Below, piece by piece: positions 9,950-20,202 of a stretch of DNA of 64,000 bases. The stretch is from positions 1 to 64,000 of the forward strand of contig WIDE01000032.1 of NCBI GenBank assembly GCA_015039315.1, in the 5' to 3' direction. A model generated the notes under the pieces. The model worked only from the letters and a program-made list of their open reading frames with translations. It ran no database searches and was not told the origin of the DNA. This stretch comes from Clavulina sp. PMI_390 (lineage: Eukaryota > Basidiomycota > Agaricomycetes > Cantharellales > Hydnaceae). Position 1 is the first letter of the stretch. Each line of letters opens with the position of its first letter. The translations under genes and the position numbers were made by a program.

Positions 9950-11165
9950 ATGGTGCCCCATCCTATGGTTCGGGCTGCTACTCTCCATAATTACGCCAAT
10001 CATGCCGTTCTCCTGCCCTTGCCATACGAAGCGAACGCCACACCAACGACAAATATTCCAGCTGCTGAATTACTCTTTCCTGAGGCTCAGCTCACTCGAT
10101 CACGACCTGTTATCGAGATTGTGCGTCTGAAAGATAGCTATTTCGATGCCAACATCATCCAAAGTATGTTCACTAGACGTTGAACATTTATTTTGTTCGA
10201 TTTTTTTTTACTGAGGCCTTTCAACAGTGACAGAACCTCTCACACCCCGACCCATCCCTAGAGACCTCCACCAGATATGGGTCTCTAAACTCACTGTCCC
10301 CTTTTTACGATCGACAGACCCTTATCCCAGCACGCCTCGGCCACCTCCTGTTCCTGAGGAGAGCCCGAACATTAGCACTATCCACTCAGACCGGATCTTC
10401 CAGTATGCAATTACGACAGTCGTATCCCTTTGCAGTCTTGTGGACTATGGGTTCCGTGAATGGGACGTGGCTATGGATGAGATCACGCATCCAGTTTATG
10501 GTGTTGTGGCTTTCCCCATCGTCGAGCGCCCGGCCACGGGTAGCTCCCCGTTCAAGCCAAGGATGATTGTATTCTCAGTATCCCCTCAAGTCCTCGGGCC
10601 ACAACACTTTGAGGAGTTCACGAAAGTCCATTCACTTCGGGACTTCCGTTCGAGCCTCAAGATGTGGAAGAAATATGGTGATAGTTGCCTGTCAGGGCCT
10701 TATGAGACTCTATGGCTCATGGTGAGTATGAGACGATGTATCTGTTATACTCTCGATCAAGTCTTTATTGATACTTTCCTCATCATCATGGCAGATTTTT
10801 GACACATGCGAAAAGTTCGGCGCTCAGTCGTTTGCGTTCACGTCTTACAACGTCTGGGTTTTCGGGACTCTTTCATACGGTAGGCTGCTTCTGGATATCG
10901 TGTTGATGCAACGTTGCTTACCCAATGGTTCACAGACACAGATCAATGTCTCATAAGGGTCTCATCTCCACGCCACGCGAGCGCAAGATCTCCAACAGTC
11001 GTGAAGACTCTGATATATCACATGCGAGGCTACGAAATGCGCGATGTTGGGCTTGAATCACTTCCTTCGGTGCGTGCTCCAGTCTTGTCTAATCATGGTC
11101 TTTTGTCTATGAGCAAGCGTTGTGCTGCCCCCATTCGATATTTGTGCATCGCTCAAGGCGACTAA
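9950..11165 (+). CDS. Uncharacterised basidiomycete protein
   Basis: Exons 9950-10163, 10228-10721, 10795-10879 and 10936-11069 join in consistent phases; the last part to a TAA at 11163-11165 may be read directly or after one more 48-nt intron. The product is about 325-340 residues. The start is the ATG at 9950 (MVPHPMVRAAT). The core is globular: a helical segment DRIFQYAITTVVSLCSLVDYGFREWD, strands around VYGVVAFPIVE, and a closing pattern FAFTSYNVWVFGTLSY...VSSPRHASARSPTVVKTLIYHM. Many Agaricomycete genomes carry proteins with such a '.T.Y..W.FGT.S......V......SPTV...L.Y' block, of unknown function. No signal peptide or membrane span. Confident as a gene, not as to role. Confidence 0.55.
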
Positions 11166-11281
11166 CCACTGATAAGATTCTCTTATGTTGAGATCAGAAG
11201 TGTCATTCTCCCCCGTATCTAGATATCATCTTATAGATCCCTAAATCGGCTTACGGCTGTCAGATCGTTCCGCTGTTAAGC

Positions 11282-13962
11282 AGCTCAAAGGGACTTCATT
11301 ATCAAGTCTGCCGCCTGGTACAGCAGAGTCCTAATATTCTGTACCATCAATCATCAGACACCAGGCTCTGTTCACTCGAGCTTATCGGGACGAGACGAGG
11401 GAACTCAAGCTTCTCTCAAACGCAAGTTGGGTGCCGACCCCGAGGAGCGGTTCTCCAATAAGCGCAAGTCCCTGAGCTCAGCGAGCACGGGCTCTACACC
11501 AGCCGCTGGACCAGGACCTTCTACGCAAGCGCGGAGAAACTCAGCTCCACGCTCACCGACGTCTCCAAATGGCCAAGGCACCATTCGTCGTCACTCCTCA
11601 AGCAGCATTGAGCTTCGTGAGGCTACTAGAACACTACCTACGACGGCAGGGCTGTTTTCTGCAGGATCAGGTAGCCATCGTCGTCGGCGCGCAGTTCGGG
11701 GGCATATTCCTCTTTCCTTCGCTCCCGCCACCGCTGCGTATGAGGGTATGGAGGGAGTCCCGCCTCCTTCTGACACTCATCCTGAAGTACCTCACGACGC
11801 GTTCGAAGCTTTCGCAGCTGACCTCGAGGCGCCATCTCATATTCCAACACCAACCGAGCCACCGATCGACCTGCCTGATCACAATCCGTTGGATGTGCTC
11901 GCTTCGGTCACTCAATGGCAGGGCGGAACAGATCGACCCATGGAGGTCACCGACGCGACGGCTAGTGGCTTGGAGCCGCTTAACATGGCACATCCTCAAC
12001 CTAGTACACCCAGCAGCTATGGACTTCAGCTACACTTCCCTGACGCTGATAACCTTCAGAATAGTTTGGAACTTCAGACTGAGGCATACTACCGCGAAGG
12101 GTTTGCCACACAATTCGCGACACCTGCAGCAGTTTTGGATCCCACATTTGATCAATTCTTCACTGACTCGATCGGTGGGCCGGCGGAATTGCACGGTGGG
12201 GTCGAGAACCAAGCGAATTTCTCCTTGGCATCTATCCCGTCCACCGAAATTCTTAACCTACTCACCCCACCAAATGCTGGCCAAGCGCTGTCTGAGTACC
12301 CGCCGCTCTTGCGCCTCGCCGAGGCTGCGGAAGCGCAAGCTCAATCACACCTCGAAGTGACAGCTGCACACAGTCTTCACAACTCGTTCGGTTCTGATGC
12401 ATCTTCAGCCCCAGCGGATAACGAGAGTGTTGTGACCCCACAGCCTCGAGCTCCCGCTGCGGAACCTCCGTTGATGCCTCGCCGTCCTGGCCCTGGTACT
12501 CTCCACCAATTGCATCGACGGGGGCTTCTTAGCACCCCCAGCACCCCACTCGGGCATACTACAAGGCTTCGTGGCAATGCTCTGGAACAACATCTCTTTG
12601 CCCAAGATGACGATGCGCGAAGTAACGCGAGCTCGAGCGCGATTAGCTCAGCTCGCTTGTTCGGGAGTTACAGGTCGTCAGAAGATGGGAGCGACGGTGA
12701 GCGTACCCCTCGCGCACCGCCTCACGAGCTTCCCGTAGCTCCAAGGCAGAGGGTTCAACGTGAGTGATCCTCCATTATATTCGTGGTCTCTTACTGTGAA
12801 CTGATCATTATTACATCAAAATTTAGTGCCTACATTTATTCTCGCGCCAGCCTCGCCTCCTCCTGTTTCCTTGGCCGATAGACATTCCGCTCCTATAGAA
12901 TGGGGAGGGAGCGTATTTGGTGGGCTGGTTGCCGAGAACGCGAACGACGCCCAGTCTGAAGCCAGCAGCAATAGTAAGCATGAACATCATCGTGATAATT
13001 GAATAGCAGTTCACGATATGGAATCCGCATAGGTGCTGCATCGTTGGGCTCCCACTTCTCAGCTTTACCGACCCTCCCAGCAGCCGTCAATGCATACAGT
13101 ACGTTATCCTCTTCATCAGCCTTCCAAACAACTGATCTCATGAAACATGACCATAGCTGGACATGTCATCGACGAAGAATCCTATGAGCCTGGGCGCCAG
13201 TGGGTGATGGAGCACCCTGAGCAGTATGGCCGAGCGGGCTCTTCCTCCAGACCATCCAGGCAACAGGATCATTCCTCCAACACTGGTTCGAGCTCCAGAT
13301 CCAGCCATTCCCACTTGGGTGGCAGTCGCCATGATGACAGCGGCGATCGTCAGGATGCCCCTGGATCCCCCTACGACAGCGATGGGTCGGCTCCCGGAAG
13401 CCCCGCCTCCCACAGTTCCGGCTCAGTGAGCTTCTTTGGAAGTTCCAGAGGCTCTTCTCGATCGGGTCCTTCGGAACCTCGAGACCCTGAAGAGCCTGAT
13501 GCTGAAGGCGAGCCCGATCCAGACGCCCCAGTCATCATTCATCCTGATCCCTATCGACGAGAATACACCCCCACGCCCATGGCGCCTTCTGACGTCTTTT
13601 CGTGGACCTCTCAGTGGAGCACTGAAGAGCAAAAAGTACGGGCTCTTGACTTCCTCGTTGCTGACAAGCTTCAGCGTGAAGACTTCAAGCATGTCTTGAC
13701 CGGGGAACCTGGCGAGCAGCTCGATGTTGCACGACTACTGGCGGAGGACATTCGTGAGAATGGGCCGCTATTGCTCTCCCGTCCAGAGGAAGTGCGCGGC
13801 GAGATTTACTTACCAGGGGACTTGCCGTTGCCATCTGAGCATGGAGCTGACTCCGACTTCGATGCCGAATCTGGGCAGTACTTCGATGGAGCAGCCTCAA
13901 ATGCTCCGTCACCGAATTGGTCTGGATTCAGCAACGACAGCGATGTTGTGGGGACATCATAG
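11282..13962 (+). CDS. Large Ser/Pro-rich protein, unknown; start unresolved
   Basis: The main exon runs to 12759 and is followed by 12827-12973, 13033-13098 and 13157-13962, all with consistent phases and normal splice sites (introns of 58-67 nt). The first exon is open from about 11282 but contains no ATG before the region of codon 100, so the true start must lie in an unseen upstream exon or the model is incomplete. The product is over 870 residues, mostly low complexity (Ser, Pro, Ala, His), with runs such as SSRPSRQQDHSSNTGSSSRS. The last 120 residues look folded: DVFSWTSQWSTEEQKVRALDFL followed by acidic helices around REDFKHVLTGEPGEQLDVARLL. No known domain recognised. Possibly a regulatory or scaffold protein. 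Confidence 0.5.
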
Positions 13963-14347
13963 TCCACATACATTCCCTCATTGGCATCAGCCACTTGCTG
14001 ACTATGACTACGACCTCTGTTTTCTTTCCTTATTCCTTCGATCTACTGGAATATGATCCCGAACCCATCACGTTCTTTGTCCACGTTTTCACTCACAGCA
14101 TCACTCCGCAATGTAGTATCCCAACCACGTCGCTCCTTGTATCGTTTTTCTTTTCTCTCAACTTGATTGTCTGTATACACGTATGATAATTCTCATCAGA
14201 ACTTCAGCTTAATGATCTCTTCCACCTGATCCTCTGGCTAAAGTCGCCTGAAATCGACCAAGGAGCTGAAGTGTGTCAAGAGGATGAATTGCCGACGCTT
14301 TATATACAAGCAAACACCGCTCAAGGTCATGCTGTGAGCGTGAACAT
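13963..14347. other. Converging 3' flanks
   Basis: AT- and T-rich spacer between the unknown plus-strand gene and the minus-strand RNase T2 gene. Probably 3' untranslated regions. Confidence 0.4.
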
Positions 14348-16843
14348 CTACGAGGACGAAATAACAAGCTGGAGCGAGACAGAGTGCGAGCTGCCAGTGT
14401 AGACAGTCTCGACGGTTGTTCCGCTTGGCGTTCCATCTGCAGAGAAGGTTGAAGAACCGCTGTAAGTGAGGAGAGTGTTCCCACCAGAACTGACCTACAT
14501 CCCCAAAAGATAGAATAAATGGTTAATTTTCGGCATGGTTGGATCTGTTTCATGCCAAAGAGTCATCGGGAAAACTCACAGCACCAAAAGTAGACGAGAG
14601 CCCGCTTCCACAGACGATTGCGCCACCGGAGACACCGCATGTGCCCTTGCTTGTGCTGAAAGTGACGGAGCTGCCAGACGTCGTGAAAGTAATAGTAGCG
14701 CAGGTCTGGGTGCTCCAGGTGCCCAGGGTGAGGAGGCAGCCTGTGCCTGAGGCGGCGCGGAGGAAACCCTTGCTGGGAATGCTGGTCACCCCGCTGCCGG
14801 AGGAAGTGGAAGTGGTCTAGCAGTCGTTGAATACCGCTCGTTTTAGTAACTAGTCGGTATCCCATACTAAGAGACACATACCGTGGCAGTAACGCTAGTA
14901 GATTTTCCAGTGGTCGTTGTCGTCTAGAGAGAAGACAGCAGAATAAGTGGTGTTGCCTGCCCAAAGTTTAATTAGCTTAACTCACCTTGCCAGTGGCCTG
15001 AATGGTTCCATCGTAGTGGTCGAACACCATATGAGAATACGATCAATATTGATTCATCCAGTCGAGCGATAATCGACCGTGATGAAATATAGCGCCGATG
15101 ATGGTATTGAAAATTGCCAGAAGCAGAAGTTGCGCCAAGCCGCAGCAGATAAGGTGTAGGTGTAACCCGCGCACGAAGTGAAGCGAGCACATGTACACCA
15201 TTAGGCAGCAGATATGCACCGCATATGCAAGGATTTCCATGAAAACGAAACAAGATATGCCAAATCCGGTCGAAAATCAGCTCTGGCTTGGGGGTTGCGT
15301 TTGGTATGAGCGTACCGAGGAAACAGGCGCAGTGGTTCCACTGGACTTGGGGAGGTATTTGAAGGAACTCCCGCAGCTACCGGCGCTGGGTGCATCTGAA
15401 TAGTCCCAGTTCATCAAGCAGTTAGTTGATGTGACGTGAAAATAAGTCAGTGGCTCTAACGAACCGATAGGCACGAATTGGCCGTCGATCATGGATCCCT
15501 TCAGGTTGAAGTAGTAGTAGATCTGGTACATATCGCCGCTCTAGAGAAATTGGAACCAATAGATTCAGAAGTGGGTTAAGAGAATCACGTATGAGAATTA
15601 GAACTATTCACAGACCTCACAGTCTACAGCGGGAATATACCCGTGTGCTGCTTTGATCGCATTTTGAACCTGGGTGAGAGTGTATGTCGCGCTAGATGAG
15701 GGAGTAATCCCAGCAGCAGCCAGCCATTGGTAAGTAGGCAGACTCTGAATGATGGCACCTGAGATCAATACTAAGACAATAGGCGGTAAGTAAATGATAC
15801 TGACTTGGAAGAGCGTAACGATCTGGTTGAAGTAGTACACGGCCTAAAATGCAAGATGACATGACTCCATAACGGCATAATGATAGTAGGAGAATTGTGG
15901 AGGACATACATCGGTGCCTGTAGCGCTGCCTGAAGGGATACACGCAGGAGCCAGAGTCGAGACACAGGTCCCATGCGTTGACCTAAAAAACACCAGAATC
16001 GTTAGAATTCCTGCACTATCGCGTAGAAACTTTTCCCGACGTTCCACTCATGCTCCCAGAAGGCCTCATTACTTGATAAAAACGCAATCTATGAGTAAGG
16101 GAAGCGATTGGGAAGCGTTTAAACAGCAAATTACCTCTCGGAATTCGACTGCATGTAGTTGGTCATGAAGGTGAAGAGATCGGTACGACCTGTGGGTTTT
16201 TTCGACGGGAAAGTGCGTTAAGAGATATTTTAAATCATGCGAGGGGCCATTTGACAGAATAGGGGAAGAGGTGGGACCAGGAGGAGGGGTGAAGATCGGA
16301 GGGAGGGAATGGGGAACACAAGGGATCAGACATGGACCCACAAGTTCCCACGGCTTATGAAAGCGTACCAGCATTCTTAAGGATGGTTCCAATGTCGGTA
16401 TAATCACGCGAGGAATCGCAGCTCTCGCTGTAAGTCCCGTCGCAGTGGTCTGGCCAAAGCCCATGGATAGTCCATGAGTTGACGGGGCCTGTAACAGGGT
16501 TCGTGTCCCTAAAACCCCAATATAGGTGAGCCTAAAGGAAATAGTTTATCTCGTCTGGAGTATTTGCCTCACCAGAATTGGACTTGGGTGAGCAGGCCCT
16601 GGGGACCGGTGGGTTACGTAAGCATGGTCCCGAAACTCTGATCGCCAGCTAATAACTTACTCCAGGAGTCTCATAGCAGCACGTATCCGTCGAGGAACCA
16701 TGGCAAGAGGCTGCGCCGCTGGTTCCACAGCTGGTGAGGGCACCGTTGACGCCCAAGCTGTTGAACCGCCTCGAGAATGAAAGGTCGTCGCGGACGACTG
16801 CGGCGCTGACGAGCGGAAGGAGCAAGGCGAGCTGGACAATCAT
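14348..16843 (-). CDS. Secreted RNase T2 (RNY1-like, with C-terminal domain)
   Basis: Hand-built exons: 16661-16843, 16573-16598, 16369-16508, 16135-16189, 16045-16071, 15910-15982, 15805-15843, 15616-15744, 15316-15540, 14986-14997, 14882-14923, 14580-14816, 14348-14494, about 444 residues. The first 15 residues are a signal peptide. The first active-site motif [15 protein letters not shown] (His about 85) and the second FWEHEW...HGTC identify ribonuclease T2, which cleaves RNA via 2',3'-cyclic phosphates; paired cysteines fit. After a Ser/Thr linker, [18 protein letters not shown] starts the C-terminal domain typical of fungal RNY1-like enzymes, ending SLQLVISSS. Two spots are problematic: the donor after HEW reads GA rather than GT, and the linker needs a 12-nt exon behind a 318-nt intron. 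A TATA-like CATATATC lies at 16932-16939. Confidence 0.8.
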
Positions 16844-17664
16844 CTTGGTGCTAAATTCAGTCTAGCACTGGAGAAGTGGGGAGCTGGAGAGGGTTCGGAG
16901 AGCAAAGAAGTGGGGAGGTGGTAGGTTCACTCATATATCAGGTGGAGTAGTAAAGCCAAAAGGCCTGTTTAGCAGCGAAAAGCAGCATCAACGGCAATAT
17001 CGAAGGAAGCCAAGAAGTTCGAGGAAGGTTTGCCGGTAGGGGGATCCACCTGTGCCAAGCATGTGGTGTTAATAGACGATGAATGGCAATGTGGGTGATC
17101 AAACGGCAGTGATCATTTCATGATTCATCGATCGCATGTGTGTCCCTCCGACCAATTACGATAGAGTGCGTGCGTCCCCGAAGAGTAGTATGGAGTCCCG
17201 TGCGACTCCATGCGGTGTGGTGACACTGGTCTCTGACACAGACGCAAGTGTGGGGCCAAAATCGAGTAACCACGCTTATGAAGAAACAGGAGTCATGTTG
17301 CCCTCATTTATACATCTTCTGGTGACGGATCTGAAAAGCTAGAGTGATCTAACTGCACTTATGCCCGAGAGTCGATACGTTGACTGCGGATGAAGAACTG
17401 TTGCTGCCACATGTGTGCGGCGAACTTTGAGTGATTGGGGCTTCGACGGTAACCGAGTCCGGGCCGTAGATTAGGCTAATATTGCTCTCCCTTATCAGCA
17501 TGGGAGCATAGGAGACAGATTGATTACAGCCCATATGGCAGCTCGATCAAGCGAAACTTCAGATAAAGGTACAAACTGGCCACAAACCTGATTGTTTGTG
17601 TTTGTTGTGGTACTTGTGGACAGGAGATACACAGCTTGGGACGTCACCCCTTTGGTCAACAATC
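16844..17664. other. Divergent promoter region
   Basis: 820-nt spacer between the RNase T2 gene (minus) and an F-box gene (plus). It contains the TATA-like element of the former. Small open frames on both strands lack support. Confidence 0.4.
16932..16939 (-). promoter_or_regulatory. TATA-like element of RNase T2 gene
   Basis: Minus-strand GATATATG about 90 nt upstream of the RNase T2 ATG at 16843. Position and sequence fit a core promoter; no experimental support. Confidence 0.4.
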
Positions 17665-19462
17665 ATGAGCAGTGGTTCAAAACCCGTTCTTCCTTCTAGC
17701 CCTTTGTGGCTCCAGAAAATCAATTATGACATCGTCTTCTCGATTGCCTCTTGGCTGGATCCTCTCTCCTTACTTCAGATTAGTTGTGTAGGTTGACTCT
17801 CTCACAAGGCTTGTTCGGAGTCTACAACGAAGATAACTTTGGAGTATCTGATGATATCCCAAAAAATTATCATTAGACCTGTACATTGCTGCAATCTATG
17901 ATCAGCCAAGACCAACTTATTTGGAGCCGTGCATTACACGACATTTCTGTGGAGCACTGCATTGCCCCACATTCCTTCGATGGTCTCAGTATTAGCGATT
18001 TGAAACGTGTCTCTGTCCGTCCAAAGCTCCTCTATGCGGCCTTCCGAGACCCCAAGCGCCCGCTTCGTGCAAATATGAGGAAATACACTCTTGGCTACCA
18101 AACCTCTCTTGCCGGCGGGCTGCCAAACAATATGGATGCTGAGCCAGATGTTCAATACCTACATCCCTATCTTCTTCCTGGGGGAAGGTGGATCTTGTCC
18201 GGAGTCATCGATGAGAAATCAACGACTCACCTATGCTGCTGGGATCGCACCATGAATCCTTCAGATGGATCCCCGTTGCAACCTGTTGCAAGCTTTAAAT
18301 GGGAAGGCTTAATGCCGTGGAACGAAACCAACTGGCTGCATGCCCAACTGCATGGATCACAAGTCTCCTTAGTCTGTTCTTTATGGGGGCGAGTTAAGTA
18401 AGAGTTCTACCTTTTATGACCTAGTGGATCCATAACATCTGACATAAATCACCTCCGCAGTGATGCCCAAGGTGTAACCCACGATATTCTGACGCTTAGT
18501 TGGAGTGATGACACCCACCTGCCCGTCATTGAACGGGTCGCTCGGTTAGAGCATGATGCCCGATATATAGATGGCAACCTTTTCCCGGACTATCACTTCC
18601 AGGGAGATTATCTCATACTTGAGAACACTCGATCGATTGTTCTGTGGAATTGGAGAGAGAATCTCATCGGGGTAATTGACGATGAACAGCATGAATGGGT
18701 ACGAGGTATGTTCTTTTTCTATCATGAATACGCGCGCTCAGCGTTTGTCTTCGCCGGTAGGCAAACGGCACAGGATTCTTGCTCGTTACGATGCCACCTT
18801 ACCTTTTCGTGTTCCCTGGTAACATGAAAGACATTCTCGTTCTGGGAATTCCCAACCTTCACCCCGTAGATTCTCCCGAGTCTCATAAGCCAGTTCGTCC
18901 ATCTTCGACCAAGTTATACCCCTTTATCGAGGATGCTGGACAACTGGTGTACGCCAAAATACGTCTTTTGGATGAATGGAAGCAGCCATCTCTGCAGTCT
19001 GGAACGTACATGCTCGTTCTGAAAGAAACGCGTGGCGAGCGGCACTTCTACATTGGCTCACTCCAAACAGCAACCAACTCCCCAGTCACCCCTTCATATG
19101 CTCCCCAAATGATAGACTCATCCACCCTTGACGGTGTTAGGGAGTTTGACCGCGCCGTCGTGGCGGGGGATGCAGGCATAGGTGATGGCGTACTTGCCCT
19201 CGGGGGCTACACTATAGATAGCGACAGAAACACGAATCTGACCTCTCGCTTCTACCCCCTTGGTGGAGACGACGATTTCAGCGAGGTGATTGAACGAAGA
19301 TTTTCGCTTGGTTTTTCACGTTGGACTCCGCCAGGCCCTGTCTGCTTGGTCTCTGGGACGTCGATTCTAAGCGACCGGTGCGCCGGCACAAGGCTAGATA
19401 CCCAGGTTGTCTCCATCATCACTTTTGAGTGTGAACCTCCCGAAGAGAATCCTCCGATGTAA
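17665..19462 (+). CDS. F-box protein
   Basis: Exons 17665-17787, 17877-18397, 18461-18698 and 18761-19462 join in phase to give about 527 residues. The start is the ATG at 17665 (MSSGSKPVLP). Residues about 10-55 form an F-box: PLWLQKINYDIVFSIASWLDPLSLLQISC followed by helix LIWSRALHDI. F-box proteins dock on Skp1 as substrate adaptors of SCF ubiquitin ligases. The rest is beta-rich, with repeated short strands such as GGRWILSGV, YHFQGDYLILENTRSIVLWNW and FLLVTMPPYLFVFPGNMKDILVLG, consistent with a propeller-like substrate domain seen in many basidiomycete F-box proteins. The donor of intron 3 is placed at GTACGA, since that choice alone keeps the frame. Substrate unknown. Confidence 0.68.
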
Positions 19463-20202
19463 GCCACTCAGATCCTTCTCCTCGTGGTTTAATCAAGGCA
19501 ATAACTCTTTCATCTTCCGGAACCTTTTTTTTTTTTTTTTTTTTTTTCAATAATAGCCCGTTCATATAGCCAGGCAGCACGCAAAGGAGCTTTCATAACA
19601 GTTGACTTATGGCAGAAATATGTAGAAATGGGGTTCAGAAAATTCGAGATCTCCCAATAATTGTCGACGAATTCTTCTCGTTTTCTTATAGCACAAAAAT
19701 TGCAAAAATCGCCAGAAACCAAACGGTACTGCCTGAGAACTTTCCCTAATACCTTGACTGAAAATAAGAGATTCCTGATCATTGGTTCAGTCACATGACT
19801 GGCGGGCGAGATTAGCCAAAACGAGAAATTGCATTGAACGATCGACATACCTGCCCCCGTCCACCACATCCAATCCATACCATGTCCATCTGATCCCGCC
19901 TGCCATTAATACCATCCATTCCTCGCCCAGTCTTCACCCCTTGATTGATGCTGTAACAGCCCCCGGAGCTTGCCATTGTCGTGGTCGGCGCTTTTATTCT
20001 CACACTACTGTCCAGTCAGTGTGTGACAGTCGCGTTCTATTGTTTTTCTGTTCCCTCCCCCTCGCGTTGGGGGCCACCATCCCAGCGCCATCTTGACGCG
20101 CGTGCCACGATTATCTCCAAGCAGTTGTAATCATCCATCCAACTTGGCTAGTATTTGACTCATCGACACAGCCCACTGGCAACAGCCATCCCGCCATCAC
20201 CT
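19463..20202. other. Intergenic with long poly-T tract
   Basis: Contains an uninterrupted T tract of more than 20 nt at about 19526-19548, directly after the F-box gene, then the presumed promoter of the homeobox gene. No exon supported. An in-frame TTG at 20155 upstream of the homeobox ATG is not taken as a start. Confidence 0.45.
19526..19548. repeat. Poly-T tract
   Basis: More than 20 consecutive T just after the F-box gene. It reads as poly-A on the minus strand. No retroelement coding sequence or target-site duplication is apparent next to it. Confidence 0.7.

Noticed and set aside
11569..12360. 263-codon frame overlapping the unknown gene
   Set aside because: The other frame continues through consistent splice sites into three further exons; this one does not.
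19526..19548. Poly-T tract as the 3' end of a retrotransposed copy
   Set aside because: No adjacent retroelement coding sequence or target-site duplication was found.
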